A stretch of DNA of 15,034 nucleotides, taken from the NCBI GenBank assembly GCA_023428645.1, contig JAEYXD010000248.1, positions 1 through 15,034 on the forward strand. The letters run 5' to 3'. This document shows positions 7,564-14,795 of the stretch, piece after piece; within the stretch, counting starts at the first letter, position 1, and every line of letters begins with the position of its first letter. Position numbers and translations under genes: made by a program. Source of the stretch: Pseudomonadota bacterium. GTDB taxonomy: Bacteria > Pseudomonadota > Gammaproteobacteria > Steroidobacterales > Steroidobacteraceae. A model generated the notes under the pieces. The model made no database searches. It was not told the DNA's origin and saw only the letters and a list, made by a program, of their open reading frames with translations.

Positions 7564-10007
7564 GCGGCAGTCCCTAGCGGCGCGAGCGCCGCGAGCGCCG
7601 CGCGGAAGGCCGTGAACTCGGTGGCGATCTGCGGCCACAACCGCTCGGTCGCGGCGAGATCGTTGCCGCGCGCGGCGGTCTCGCATTCCTTGCAGAGCCG
7701 CACCAGACGTTGACCGCCGAGGTTGCCGCTCGACGATTTCAGCTCGTGCACCGCGACTGCGATCCGTCCGCAGTCCCGCGCCTCCAGCGCGGCGCTACCT
7801 TCGAGAATCAGGCGCGGTGTGCGCTCTTCATAGAGATCGATCATGCGCTTGAGCAGGTCGGGCGAGGGGATCGCGCGGATCGCATCGAGCGCCTTCTGGT
7901 CGAGCACGGCATCGGCGGCCGCGGCCTCGGGGATGCCAGGCGCGCCGATGGCTGCAACGCCGATCCATTTTTCCAGCACGGCGCGCAGCTGCGTCATCGT
8001 GAACGGCTTGCTGACGAAATCGTCCATGCCGATCGCAACGCACTTGTCGCGATCCGTGTCGGCCGCATTCGCCGTGAGCGCGATGATCGGCGTACGACCC
8101 AGATCCTTGCGCGCTTCGTACGTGCGGATCTCGCCGGTCGCGGCGAGGCCGTCCATCGTCGGCATCTGGCAATCCATGAGGATGGCGTGCCAGCGGCGCC
8201 GCGGATACATGTCGACCGCGACACCGCCGTGCTCCGCGACCTCCACCGTGCAGCCGAGCGCGTGAAGCATGCCGACGGCGACTTCGCGATTGACCTCGTT
8301 GTCCTCCACGAGCATGACGGCCGCGCCGTCGAGCGAGCGCGGCTCGGACGGGCTCGGTTGCGTCGCGACCGTCGCTTCGCCGCCGAGCGCGCGGGCAACG
8401 GCCGCCTGCAAGCGCGCCTGCTCGTTCGGCTTCGCGGGTCGCTCGTCGAGCTGCGCGGGCGCTTCGATCGCGGGCAGCTCCGCCTCGAACCAGAACAGCG
8501 AACCTTCGCTGTTGCTGCGCACGCCGATCGTGCCGCCCATGAGCCGCACGAGCTGTTGGGAGATCGCAAGGCCGAGGCCCGTGCCGCCGTGGCGTCGCGT
8601 CGTGTATGTGTGCGCCTGCGTGAACACCTGGAAGATCGCGTCCTGCATCTCGGGCGGGATGCCGGGGCCGGTGTCCTGCACCTCGAAGCGAATCCGCGAG
8701 CGGCCCTGCGCAGCTCGCGCGCGCACGACGACAGCGCCGACCTCGGTGAACTTGATGGCATTGCCGATCAGATTGATGAGCACCTGGCGCAGTCGTTGCG
8801 GATCGCCCCGCACCCAGGCCGGGAGGTCAGGTGCGATGGAGCACGCGAGCTGCAGCCGTTTTGCCTTGGCGCGCTCCGTGAGCAGCTCCGTCGTTTCCTC
8901 GACGATCCCGCGGAGCTTGAAGCTTTGCTGTTCGAGCTCGAGCTTGCCGGCCTCGACTTTCGAGAAATCCAGAATGTCGTTGATGATCTGCAGCAGCGCT
9001 TCGGCCGAGCCGTATACGGTGCCGAGCAGCCGGCGCTGGCGCGCATCGAGGCTGGTGTTCTGCAGCAGCTCCGCCATGCCGAGCACGCCGTTCATCGGCG
9101 TGCGGATCTCATGGCTCATGCGCGCCAGGAATTCGCTCTTCACGCGGCTCGCCTGTTGCGCCGCGCCGAGCGCGTGCTCGAGGTGGGCGGTGCGCTCGCA
9201 CACTTGCTGTTCCAAGAACAGGCGATGCTGCGCAAGCCGGGCCTCGCGCTCCTTGAGCTGGGCCAGCATGCCGTTGAAGCCGTCCATCAGGGAGCCGACT
9301 TCGTCGTCCGTCGTCTTCTCGACGCGCGCGTCGTAATTCTGGTGCGTCGAGACGTGGTGCATCACGTCGACGAGATCGAGCAGCGGTTTCGTGATCGAGC
9401 TGCGCAGCTTCAACGTGACGAGGTAGGCGGCGCCCACCGCGGCGAGCGCGATCACGAGCGCGACCCAGGCGTACAGCGCGAGTGTTTGATACAGCGCCGC
9501 CATGCTCGCGACGATGCGGACGAACCCGACCGGCTCGCCGCCACGGAGAATCGGCGTGGTCACGTCCAGATGACTCAGATGGAATGTCGCGCTGGTCCGG
9601 CGCGCGTCGAACATCGAATTCGCGTCCGCGAGCTCGCGGTGCTCCTGGCGTACTTGCGCGATCGTCGGCCGCGCGCCGTGCGAGCTGTTGAGGCGCGCCG
9701 AGGAGGCGAGGGCGTCTCCGCCGCTCGTAAAGATCTGCGCTAGCTCGATCACGGGATCGGTGCGCAGCGATTCCACGAGCGTACGCGCGGCTTTGGCATC
9801 GGCGGCCTCGATGGCATCGATGGCATTGACCGCGGTGATCTTGGCGAGCGTCGCAATGCGATCCGAGAGCTGATGGCGGAAGGCGAAGACTTCCATCGTC
9901 CCGAACAACAGGATCGCGACGATCAGGGCCGTCGTCGCGGTTGCAACCATGAGCACCGTGAATTTACGAGTGAGCGACAGGCTTCGATACCGCTTCGCCA
10001 GACTCAT
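7560..10007 (-). CDS. Membrane hybrid sensor histidine kinase with HPt domain
   Basis: This 815-residue protein is a BarA/GacS-like unorthodox kinase. A first membrane segment (about 15-43) is followed by an extracytoplasmic region of about 130 residues that resembles CHASE8-type sensors, and a second membrane segment (about 178-200). HAMP (about 201-255) and a coiled stretch precede HisKA, with SHEIRTPMNG and phosphorylated H299. HATPase follows, with the N box LINLIGNAIKFTE and G boxes DTGPGIP and GGTGLGLAI. The receiver domain has EDNEVNRE and D612 (MDCQMPTMDG). The C-terminal HPt has H754 in AVHELKSSSGNLGG. All His-Asp-His relay residues are present, and the final acceptor is likely D56 of the overlapping downstream regulator. 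I chose ATG 10007 because GAGGG lies 6 bases upstream; a GTG at 10022 would add five residues. The signal sensed is unknown. Confidence 0.93.
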   Translation of the reverse strand: MSLAKRYRSLSLTRKFTVLMVATATTALIVAILLFGTMEVFAFRHQLSDRIATLAKITAVNAIDAIEAADAKAARTLVESLRTDPVIELAQIFTSGGDALASSARLNSSHGARPTIAQVRQEHRELADANSMFDARRTSATFHLSHLDVTTPILRGGEPVGFVRIVASMAALYQTLALYAWVALVIALAAVGAAYLVTLKLRSSITKPLLDLVDVMHHVSTHQNYDARVEKTTDDEVGSLMDGFNGMLAQLKEREARLAQHRLFLEQQVCERTAHLEHALGAAQQASRVKSEFLARMSHEIRTPMNGVLGMAELLQNTSLDARQRRLLGTVYGSAEALLQIINDILDFSKVEAGKLELEQQSFKLRGIVEETTELLTERAKAKRLQLACSIAPDLPAWVRGDPQRLRQVLINLIGNAIKFTEVGAVVVRARAAQGRSRIRFEVQDTGPGIPPEMQDAIFQVFTQAHTYTTRRHGGTGLGLAISQQLVRLMGGTIGVRSNSEGSLFWFEAELPAIEAPAQLDERPAKPNEQARLQAAVARALGGEATVATQPSPSEPRSLDGAAVMLVEDNEVNREVAVGMLHALGCTVEVAEHGGVAVDMYPRRRWHAILMDCQMPTMDGLAATGEIRTYEARKDLGRTPIIALTANAADTDRDKCVAIGMDDFVSKPFTMTQLRAVLEKWIGVAAIGAPGIPEAAAADAVLDQKALDAIRAIPSPDLLKRMIDLYEERTPRLILEGSAALEARDCGRIAVAVHELKSSSGNLGGQRLVRLCKECETAARGNDLAATERLWPQIATEFTAFRAALAALAPLGTAA

Positions 10008-10388
10008 GCGGCGCCCTCGCACGTGCCCGCGCGCCAGCCCGCGGGCAATGCCGCGAGCATTCGATGGTGCTTGGGTCGGAAGTGCATGTCGGTGAACAAG
10101 GCGCCCGCGTTGTCGCTATATCGTCTGCGCGGGCTCGTGGCTTGAGCTCGCGGTCGTTGCTAGCTTGGCCAGGGCGATGCTGGAAAGCAGCGATCCCTGC
10201 CGAATCGACCCGAAAGGGTGCGGAATCTGCGAGCTATTTCCCGATACCGAGAGTGCGCCTGAGGCGAACCGGCGCGCTGCGTACCTCCCGCCTCCGGGGC
10301 TGCGGGTCAGTCGTTTGCTGAATGCGACGGCAGGCGCGCCACGGAAGCGTGGCGCGAACTCGAAGAGCGTCGGTGGATCGCCGGGGCG
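10008..10388. other. Gap with no supported gene between the kinase and the PilZ gene
   Basis: No open frame here gives a recognisable protein; the longest plus-strand frame has no known motif and runs on as an antisense shadow of the PilZ gene. The region must hold the promoter of the minus-strand kinase gene. A TATAGC hexamer on the minus strand near 10120 is a possible -10 box, but it lacks a convincing -35. A strong hairpin at 10335-10356 lies near its right end. Confidence 0.5.
10335..10356 (-). terminator. 9-bp hairpin downstream of the PilZ gene
   Basis: CGCGCCACG, a four-base loop (GAAG on the plus strand) and CGTGGCGCG form a perfect, mostly GC stem about 33 bases beyond the PilZ stop on the minus strand. 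No T run follows on that strand, so intrinsic termination is uncertain. Position and stability make a 3'-end structure of the PilZ transcript the best guess. Confidence 0.45.
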
Positions 10389-10667
10389 TCAGCGCGTACC
10401 GGTCAGGCTCTCCATCATGAGCCCGGTACCGCCGCGTGAAATATGCGCGACGATGGCGGTGCGACGATGGATTTTCGTCACGACGCCGAGGTTGATGGCG
10501 AAGGCGAGGTGGACCGTCGCGCCTTTTTTCAAGCCGAGGTTTTCGGTTTCGATGAACACGCCGTTCGCGCTCAGATTGCGAGCCCGGCACAATTTGCCCG
10601 GGCGGCCCGGAACGGAAACGTAAACGGCGGTGCGGGCGCGATGGCGAGTGTGGAGGCGTCGCTCCAT
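10389..10667 (-). CDS. Single-domain PilZ protein, predicted c-di-GMP receptor
   Basis: The 92-residue product is essentially one PilZ domain. The N-terminal arginine motif RHRAR (RxxxR, about residues 8-12) and the NLSANG motif (N/DxSxxG, about 31-36) are the two halves of the c-di-GMP binding site, and both are intact. This predicts a true binder, unlike the degenerate PilZ protein of the type IV pilus system. There is no output domain, so it would act by binding a partner that cannot be named from sequence. The ATG at 10667 is chosen because homology begins there and GGGGA lies about 7 bases before it; the frame runs upstream to 10751 through a stem-loop. It stands alone, divergent from the dehydratase gene and in the same orientation as the kinase-regulator pair. 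Confidence 0.88.
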   Translation of the reverse strand: MERRLHTRHRARTAVYVSVPGRPGKLCRARNLSANGVFIETENLGLKKGATVHLAFAINLGVVTKIHRRTAIVAHISRGGTGLMMESLTGTR

Positions 10668-10693
10668 GGTCAAATCCCCGAATTCGGAAGAGC

Positions 10694-10730
10694 GTGCGGG
10701 ACAGACTTCGGTCTGTCGACCACACCGCAC
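10694..10730. promoter_or_regulatory. Bulged stem-loop in the leader of the PilZ gene
   Basis: GACAGAC-TTCG-GTCTGTC (10700-10717) is a perfect 7-bp stem with a TTCG loop on the plus strand and CGAA on the minus strand. It is directly extended by GTGCGG (10694-10699) pairing with CCGCAC (10725-10730) across a 7-base bulge. It lies 27 bases before the PilZ ATG, so in the minus-strand transcript it would sit in the 5' leader. On the plus strand it could be a remnant terminator, but no T tract follows. Function unknown. Confidence 0.5.
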
Positions 10731-10860
10731 GAATAGTTGTTCTCGATGCAACGCATGCGTGAGATCGAACGGGTGAAAGTGAGATTCATTATGCCGCGAC
10801 GATATGGCCCTGCGAAGCCCGACTTTGGGGTGTTATGTCGTAAGCCGAGCGGTTGCGCGC

Positions 10861-11865
10861 ATGCGTGACGCAATGACGATGCATCCCGTGCACACGCCGC
10901 TGTCGTTGCAGGAAATAACCGAGGCCGAGCGGGCGCTCGCGATGCGCATCGTACGTACGCCCGTACATGTTTTGCGCGGGCCCGAAATCGATACGGCGCT
11001 CGGCCGGGACACGACGGTGTTCGCGAAGCTCGAGCTGTTTCAGCATACGGGTACGTTCAAGGCGCGCGGTGCGTTGTTGAACGCGCTGGCGCTGACGGCC
11101 GAGCAGCGCGAGCGCGGCGTCACTGCCATCAGCGCCGGCAATCACGCGATCGCCGTCGCGTTCGCCGCACGCGAGGTCGGGACACACGCGAAGGTGGTCA
11201 TGATCGCGACGGCGAATCCGTTGCGGATCGAGCTATGTCAGGCGTTCGGCGCGGCGATCGAGATCGCTCCCGACGCGCACGCGGGCTTCGCACGCGTGCG
11301 CGAGATCGAGGCGGAAGGCCGCACGTTGATTCATCCCTTCGAAGGGCGCACGACCGCGCTCGGCACCGCCACGCTTGGCGCCGAGCTGTGCGCGCAGGTC
11401 CCGGATCTGGAGGCGGTCATCGTTCCGATCGGCGGTGGCGGACTGTGTGCGGGTGTGGCCTCGGCGGTGAAGTTGCTCGCGCCCCGCTGTGAAGTGCTTG
11501 GCGTCGAGCCTGCGGGCGCGGACAGCATGCATCGCAGCTTCGCGGCCGGCGAGCCGAGATCGATCGAGCGCGTTGCGACGATCGCGGACAGCTTGGGAGC
11601 GCCGTACGCGCTACCGTTTTCCTTCGAGCTGTGCAGGCGCAACGTCGATCGCCTGGTGCTCGTAAGCGATCGCGAGTTGCGCGCGGCGATGCGAGTGTTG
11701 TTGCGCACCGCCAAGCTTGCGGTGGAGCCCGCGGGCGCCGCGGCGACGGCTGCATTGCTCGGGCCGTTGCGAGCGCACTTGCGCGGCAAGCGCGTCGCGA
11801 TCATCGTGTGCGGTAGCAACATCGACGCCCAGAGCTACGCGCAGCTCGTCCAACCAGAATCGTAA
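10861..11865 (+). CDS. PLP-dependent threonine/serine dehydratase family protein
   Basis: This is a fold-type II pyridoxal-phosphate enzyme of the threonine/serine dehydratase family, which converts L-threonine or L-serine to the 2-oxo acid and ammonia. Numbering from ATG 10861 (334 residues), the Schiff-base lysine is K67 in TGTFKARGA. SAGNHAIAVA (about 91-100) binds the substrate carboxylate. The PLP phosphate loop GGGGL is at 191-195, and VCGSN near the C-terminus contacts the cofactor ring. There is no ACT-type regulatory domain, so it is a short catabolic-type (TdcB-like) or serine racemase-like enzyme rather than full-length biosynthetic IlvA. The start is unsure: ATG 10804, 10873 and 10879 are in frame and none has a good ribosome-binding site. 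Its stop TAA touches the murI ATG, implying one transcript. Substrate preference cannot be read from sequence. Confidence 0.87.
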   Translation: MRDAMTMHPVHTPLSLQEITEAERALAMRIVRTPVHVLRGPEIDTALGRDTTVFAKLELFQHTGTFKARGALLNALALTAEQRERGVTAISAGNHAIAVAFAAREVGTHAKVVMIATANPLRIELCQAFGAAIEIAPDAHAGFARVREIEAEGRTLIHPFEGRTTALGTATLGAELCAQVPDLEAVIVPIGGGGLCAGVASAVKLLAPRCEVLGVEPAGADSMHRSFAAGEPRSIERVATIADSLGAPYALPFSFELCRRNVDRLVLVSDRELRAAMRVLLRTAKLAVEPAGAAATAALLGPLRAHLRGKRVAIIVCGSNIDAQSYAQLVQPES

Positions 11866-12762
11866 ATGACCGCCGACTTCATCCTCGATCCGCCGCCATT
11901 ACGCGCGGCGGCCGGCTCACGGCTATCCGACAACAAGGGCTTGCGCCGCAATTCCGCGCCGATCGGCGTGTTCGATTCCGGCGTGGGCGGCCTCACGGTG
12001 CTGCGCGCCTTGCGGGCGCAGCTGCCGAATGAAAGCTTCCTGTACCTGGGCGACACGGCACGGCTGCCCTACGGCACGAAGAGCCGCGATTCCGTGTTGC
12101 GCTATTCGCTGCAGGCGAGCGAGTTCCTCGTCGGTCGCGGCGTGAAATATCTCGTCATCGCGTGTAACACCGCTTCCTCGGTCGCCGTCGAGGACTTGCG
12201 CGCGCGTTTCGCGCCGATGCCGGTGCTGGGTGTCATCGAGCCCGGTGCCGCCGCCGGCGTGCAAGCGACGAAGTCCGGCGCGATCGCCGTCATCGCGACG
12301 GAAGGCACCGTGCGCGGCGGCGCGTATCAGCGGTGCATCGCGCAGCTCGATCCGCGCGTGCGGACGATCGCGAAAGCGTGCTCGCTGTTCGTGTCGCTCG
12401 CGGAGGAGGGCTGGGTCGATGGGCCGATCGTCGAGGCGATCGCGCGCCGGTATCTCGACGAGTTGTTCGAGACGGACCCGACGATCGATACGCTGCTGCT
12501 CGGCTGCACTCATTTCCCGGTGCTGATCGATGCGCTGCGGAAGGTCGTCGGCGCGCACGTGGCGATCGTCGATTCGGCCGCCACCACCGCGATGGCGCTG
12601 GCGGCGCAGCTGCGCGAAGCAAATCTCGACAGCGAGGGCGGTGCGCCGCGCGTCTCGCTGCTCGCGACGGATGGGCAAGAACGGTTCGCGCGCGTCGGCA
12701 GCCGATTCCTAGGCGAATCCTTCGAGCCGAGCGACGTCGAAATCGTCGACTTGATGCGCTGA
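11866..12762 (+). CDS. murI: Glutamate racemase MurI
   Basis: MurI interconverts L- and D-glutamate without a cofactor, supplying D-glutamate for peptidoglycan. Both catalytic cysteines are present: C100 in IACNTAS and C214 in GCTHFP, with the adjacent H216. The N-terminal signature GVFDSGVGGLTV places D37 and S38, and GDTARLPYG is also conserved. The 298-residue length exceeds many family members because of about 30 extra N-terminal residues before the racemase fold. The ATG directly follows the dehydratase stop (TAAATG), supporting coupled translation from here; a TTG at 11941 would remove most of the extension but lacks a properly spaced ribosome-binding site. The gene ends directly against the HDOD-GGDEF stop codon. 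Pairing with a possible serine/threonine racemase or dehydratase is compatible with D-amino-acid metabolism, but that is inference. Confidence 0.94.
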   Translation: MTADFILDPPPLRAAAGSRLSDNKGLRRNSAPIGVFDSGVGGLTVLRALRAQLPNESFLYLGDTARLPYGTKSRDSVLRYSLQASEFLVGRGVKYLVIACNTASSVAVEDLRARFAPMPVLGVIEPGAAAGVQATKSGAIAVIATEGTVRGGAYQRCIAQLDPRVRTIAKACSLFVSLAEEGWVDGPIVEAIARRYLDELFETDPTIDTLLLGCTHFPVLIDALRKVVGAHVAIVDSAATTAMALAAQLREANLDSEGGAPRVSLLATDGQERFARVGSRFLGESFEPSDVEIVDLMR

Positions 12763-14298
12763 TCAGCGGCCCGCGCTGACCGGCGTTCGCGTCGTCGCCG
12801 ACAGATCCTGATAGCACTCGACGCGATTGCGGCCACAGAGTTTCGCGGCGTACAGCGCGTGATCGGCGGCTTCGAGAATCGCGAGCGTGCTCGGAAAACG
12901 GTGCCGCGGCGTGTAAGTGGCCGTGCCGATCGAGGCCGTGATCGTGACGTTCCCCGTCTCGGGATCGTGATCGGTCGTGGCGATCGCGTGGAGCACGCGT
13001 TCCGCGACTTGCTTCGCGATGTCGTGGTCCGCGCCCGGCAGCACGATCATGAATTCCTCGCCGCTGAAGCGGGCGACGAGATCGCTGCCGCGGACGCAGG
13101 CTTGCAGCGCTTGCGCGCAGCTCCGCAAAACCTTGTCGCCCACCTGGGTTCCGTGCTTCTCGTTGATGGTCTTGAAGCGATCGATGTCGACGTGCGCGAT
13201 GCTCAAGTCGCGGCCGAATACGACGGCCTGGGTGAACTCGCGGTCGAGCAGGCGGTCCAGCCAGGGCCGATTCAGGGCGCCCGTGAGCGCGTCGCGGCGG
13301 CTCGAGTCTTCGGCTTCTTCCGTTCGCGTCAGCAGCACGCTCGTCGTCGCCTGCAGTGCGCTCACTTCCTGCAGTGCATGCAGGTTGCGAACGGCGAGCA
13401 GCTCGCGCGCCTCGGCGAGCAGATTCTCGGCATCTTCCGGCGCGATCAGCTCGGTCTCATACAGCGCTGCCGTTTCCGGAATGAGCTTGATGATGTGTGC
13501 CACGACCGCGCTGAAGCGCGCGTGATCCATCTGCAGCAGCTGCTCCGCGCGTTCGGCGAGGGTTGCGAGCGCGCCGACTCGATCCGTCGCCAGCACTGCT
13601 TCGGCGAGATCGCTGCCGAGCGCGACGCAACTCGCCAGCCGGACGTCGTCGCTGTCCTTCGGCAGTCGGTGCGGGGCGTGGCTGTACTCCACCGCTTTCC
13701 AGATGCGATCCGGCAAGTTCCAGGAACGCAGCAACATCGCGGAGTAGCGCGCGTGATCGTGACCGATTTCCTTTTGTTCGTAGGCGATCCAGTCGGCGTG
13801 CGCGGCCGACAACGGCAGCTTGCCGTAGAAGTCGCGCGAGGCGCGGTCGAGCGCGAGCACGCCCATGTCCTGAAGCAGCCCCGCGAGGAATACCTCCTCG
13901 GGGTGGGCCTGTTTCGCGGCCTCGCAGAAGGCGCGTGCTGCGGTCGCACTCAGCAGCGCGCGGCGCCAAAACCGTGGATACTCGATCCCCGTCGGCCGCA
14001 TCGCGCGCAACGAAGACACGAGCGAGAAACTCAGTGCGAGCGTCAGCGCGGCATTCAGCCCGATGATGACGAGCGCCTGGCGCAGGTTCTGGCTGGGGCG
14101 TCGCTGGGCGTAGAATGCGGAGTTCGCAATGCGTAGGATCTTCGCCGTCATGGCGGGGTCGCGGCCGACGGCTTGCGCGACTTTCGCCATTTCGATGTCG
14201 GGATCGCGCGCAAGCGAGATGATTTCCGTCGCCACTCGCGAGGGGCTCGGAAAATCTACTTGGGCTTTGAGTCGGTTTTCGAAATCCTGCGTCGACAT
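12763..14298 (-). CDS. HDOD-GGDEF protein, probable diguanylate cyclase
   Basis: This 511-residue cytoplasmic protein has an N-terminal HDOD domain (about 10-215) and a C-terminal GGDEF domain (about 335-500), joined by a helical, glutamate/alanine-rich linker. The HDOD domain lacks the catalytic HD pair (LLQDMG where an HD hydrolase has LLHDIG), as usual for HDOD. The GGDEF domain has metal-binding VDIDRF (D371) and the active-site loop SGEEF (412-416), a variant of GG[D/E]EF. A full product-inhibition I-site RGSD (403-406) lies exactly five residues before the loop. I infer an active, feedback-inhibited cyclase, although the first-glycine-to-serine change and NE in place of ND leave some doubt. 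ATG 14298 lacks a visible ribosome-binding site. It is transcribed away from the tRNA-tuf operon and meets murI head-on. Confidence 0.92.
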   Translation of the reverse strand: MSTQDFENRLKAQVDFPSPSRVATEIISLARDPDIEMAKVAQAVGRDPAMTAKILRIANSAFYAQRRPSQNLRQALVIIGLNAALTLALSFSLVSSLRAMRPTGIEYPRFWRRALLSATAARAFCEAAKQAHPEEVFLAGLLQDMGVLALDRASRDFYGKLPLSAAHADWIAYEQKEIGHDHARYSAMLLRSWNLPDRIWKAVEYSHAPHRLPKDSDDVRLASCVALGSDLAEAVLATDRVGALATLAERAEQLLQMDHARFSAVVAHIIKLIPETAALYETELIAPEDAENLLAEARELLAVRNLHALQEVSALQATTSVLLTRTEEAEDSSRRDALTGALNRPWLDRLLDREFTQAVVFGRDLSIAHVDIDRFKTINEKHGTQVGDKVLRSCAQALQACVRGSDLVARFSGEEFMIVLPGADHDIAKQVAERVLHAIATTDHDPETGNVTITASIGTATYTPRHRFPSTLAILEAADHALYAAKLCGRNRVECYQDLSATTRTPVSAGR

Positions 14299-14418
14299 AG
14301 GGATCTGGAATAGGGAATGCGGGCGCGCAGCCGCCTCTCTGACCTGTATCGGCGCCTCTGGTTTTCACTTAAGCCGACGGTTCGGGGCGGTTTGGCGTCG
14401 GTGCAGCGCAACTTGCTG

Positions 14419-14447
14419 TTGACACTCAATACCTTGGTCACGAGAAT
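14419..14447 (+). promoter_or_regulatory. Strong predicted promoter of the tRNA-tuf operon
   Basis: A perfect TTGACA -35 box at 14419-14424 is followed after exactly 17 bases by GAGAAT at 14442-14447 (4 of 6 to TATAAT). A start near 14454 would leave a leader of about 13 bases before tRNA-Tyr and a GC-rich discriminator, as expected for stringently controlled stable-RNA promoters. Confidence 0.75.
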
Positions 14448-14466
14448 ACCCGGCTCTTATGTCCGC

Positions 14467-14552
14467 GGAGGGGTACCCAAGCGGCCAACGGGGGCAGACT
14501 GTAAATCTGCTGGCTTATGCCTTCGTAGGTTCGAATCCTACCCCCTCCACCA
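14467..14552 (+). tRNA. tRNA-Tyr (GTA)
   Basis: The acceptor stem GGAGGGG pairs with CCCCTCC. The anticodon loop CTGTAAA on a GCAGA/TCTGC stem reads GTA (14501-14503). A long variable arm marks it as class II, as for tyrosine. The T arm is GTAGG-TTCGAAT-CCTAC. Discriminator A and an encoded CCA end the gene. First of three tRNAs before tuf. Confidence 0.97.
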
Positions 14553-14560
14553 CCTCCGCC

Positions 14561-14634
<74 letters not shown>

Positions 14635-14703
14635 TTGCGCTCACCTCGAGAGGTTGGTAAGGGCCGCGGACTGGGAGTGATGAACGTCCGGTTTTGAAGA
14701 GGT

Positions 14704-14779
<76 letters not shown>

Positions 14780-14795
14780 GTAGTTAAGTGAGAGT

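Noticed and set aside
7710..9743. 677-codon plus-strand open frame opposite the hybrid kinase
   Set aside because: Its length is striking, but it mirrors conserved HisKA, HATPase and REC coding sequence and has an Arg/Ala/Glu/Leu-rich composition with no domain.
10165..10623. Possible small plus-strand gene in the gap between the kinase and PilZ genes
   Set aside because: No motif, no ribosome-binding site, and its second half lies antisense to the PilZ coding sequence.
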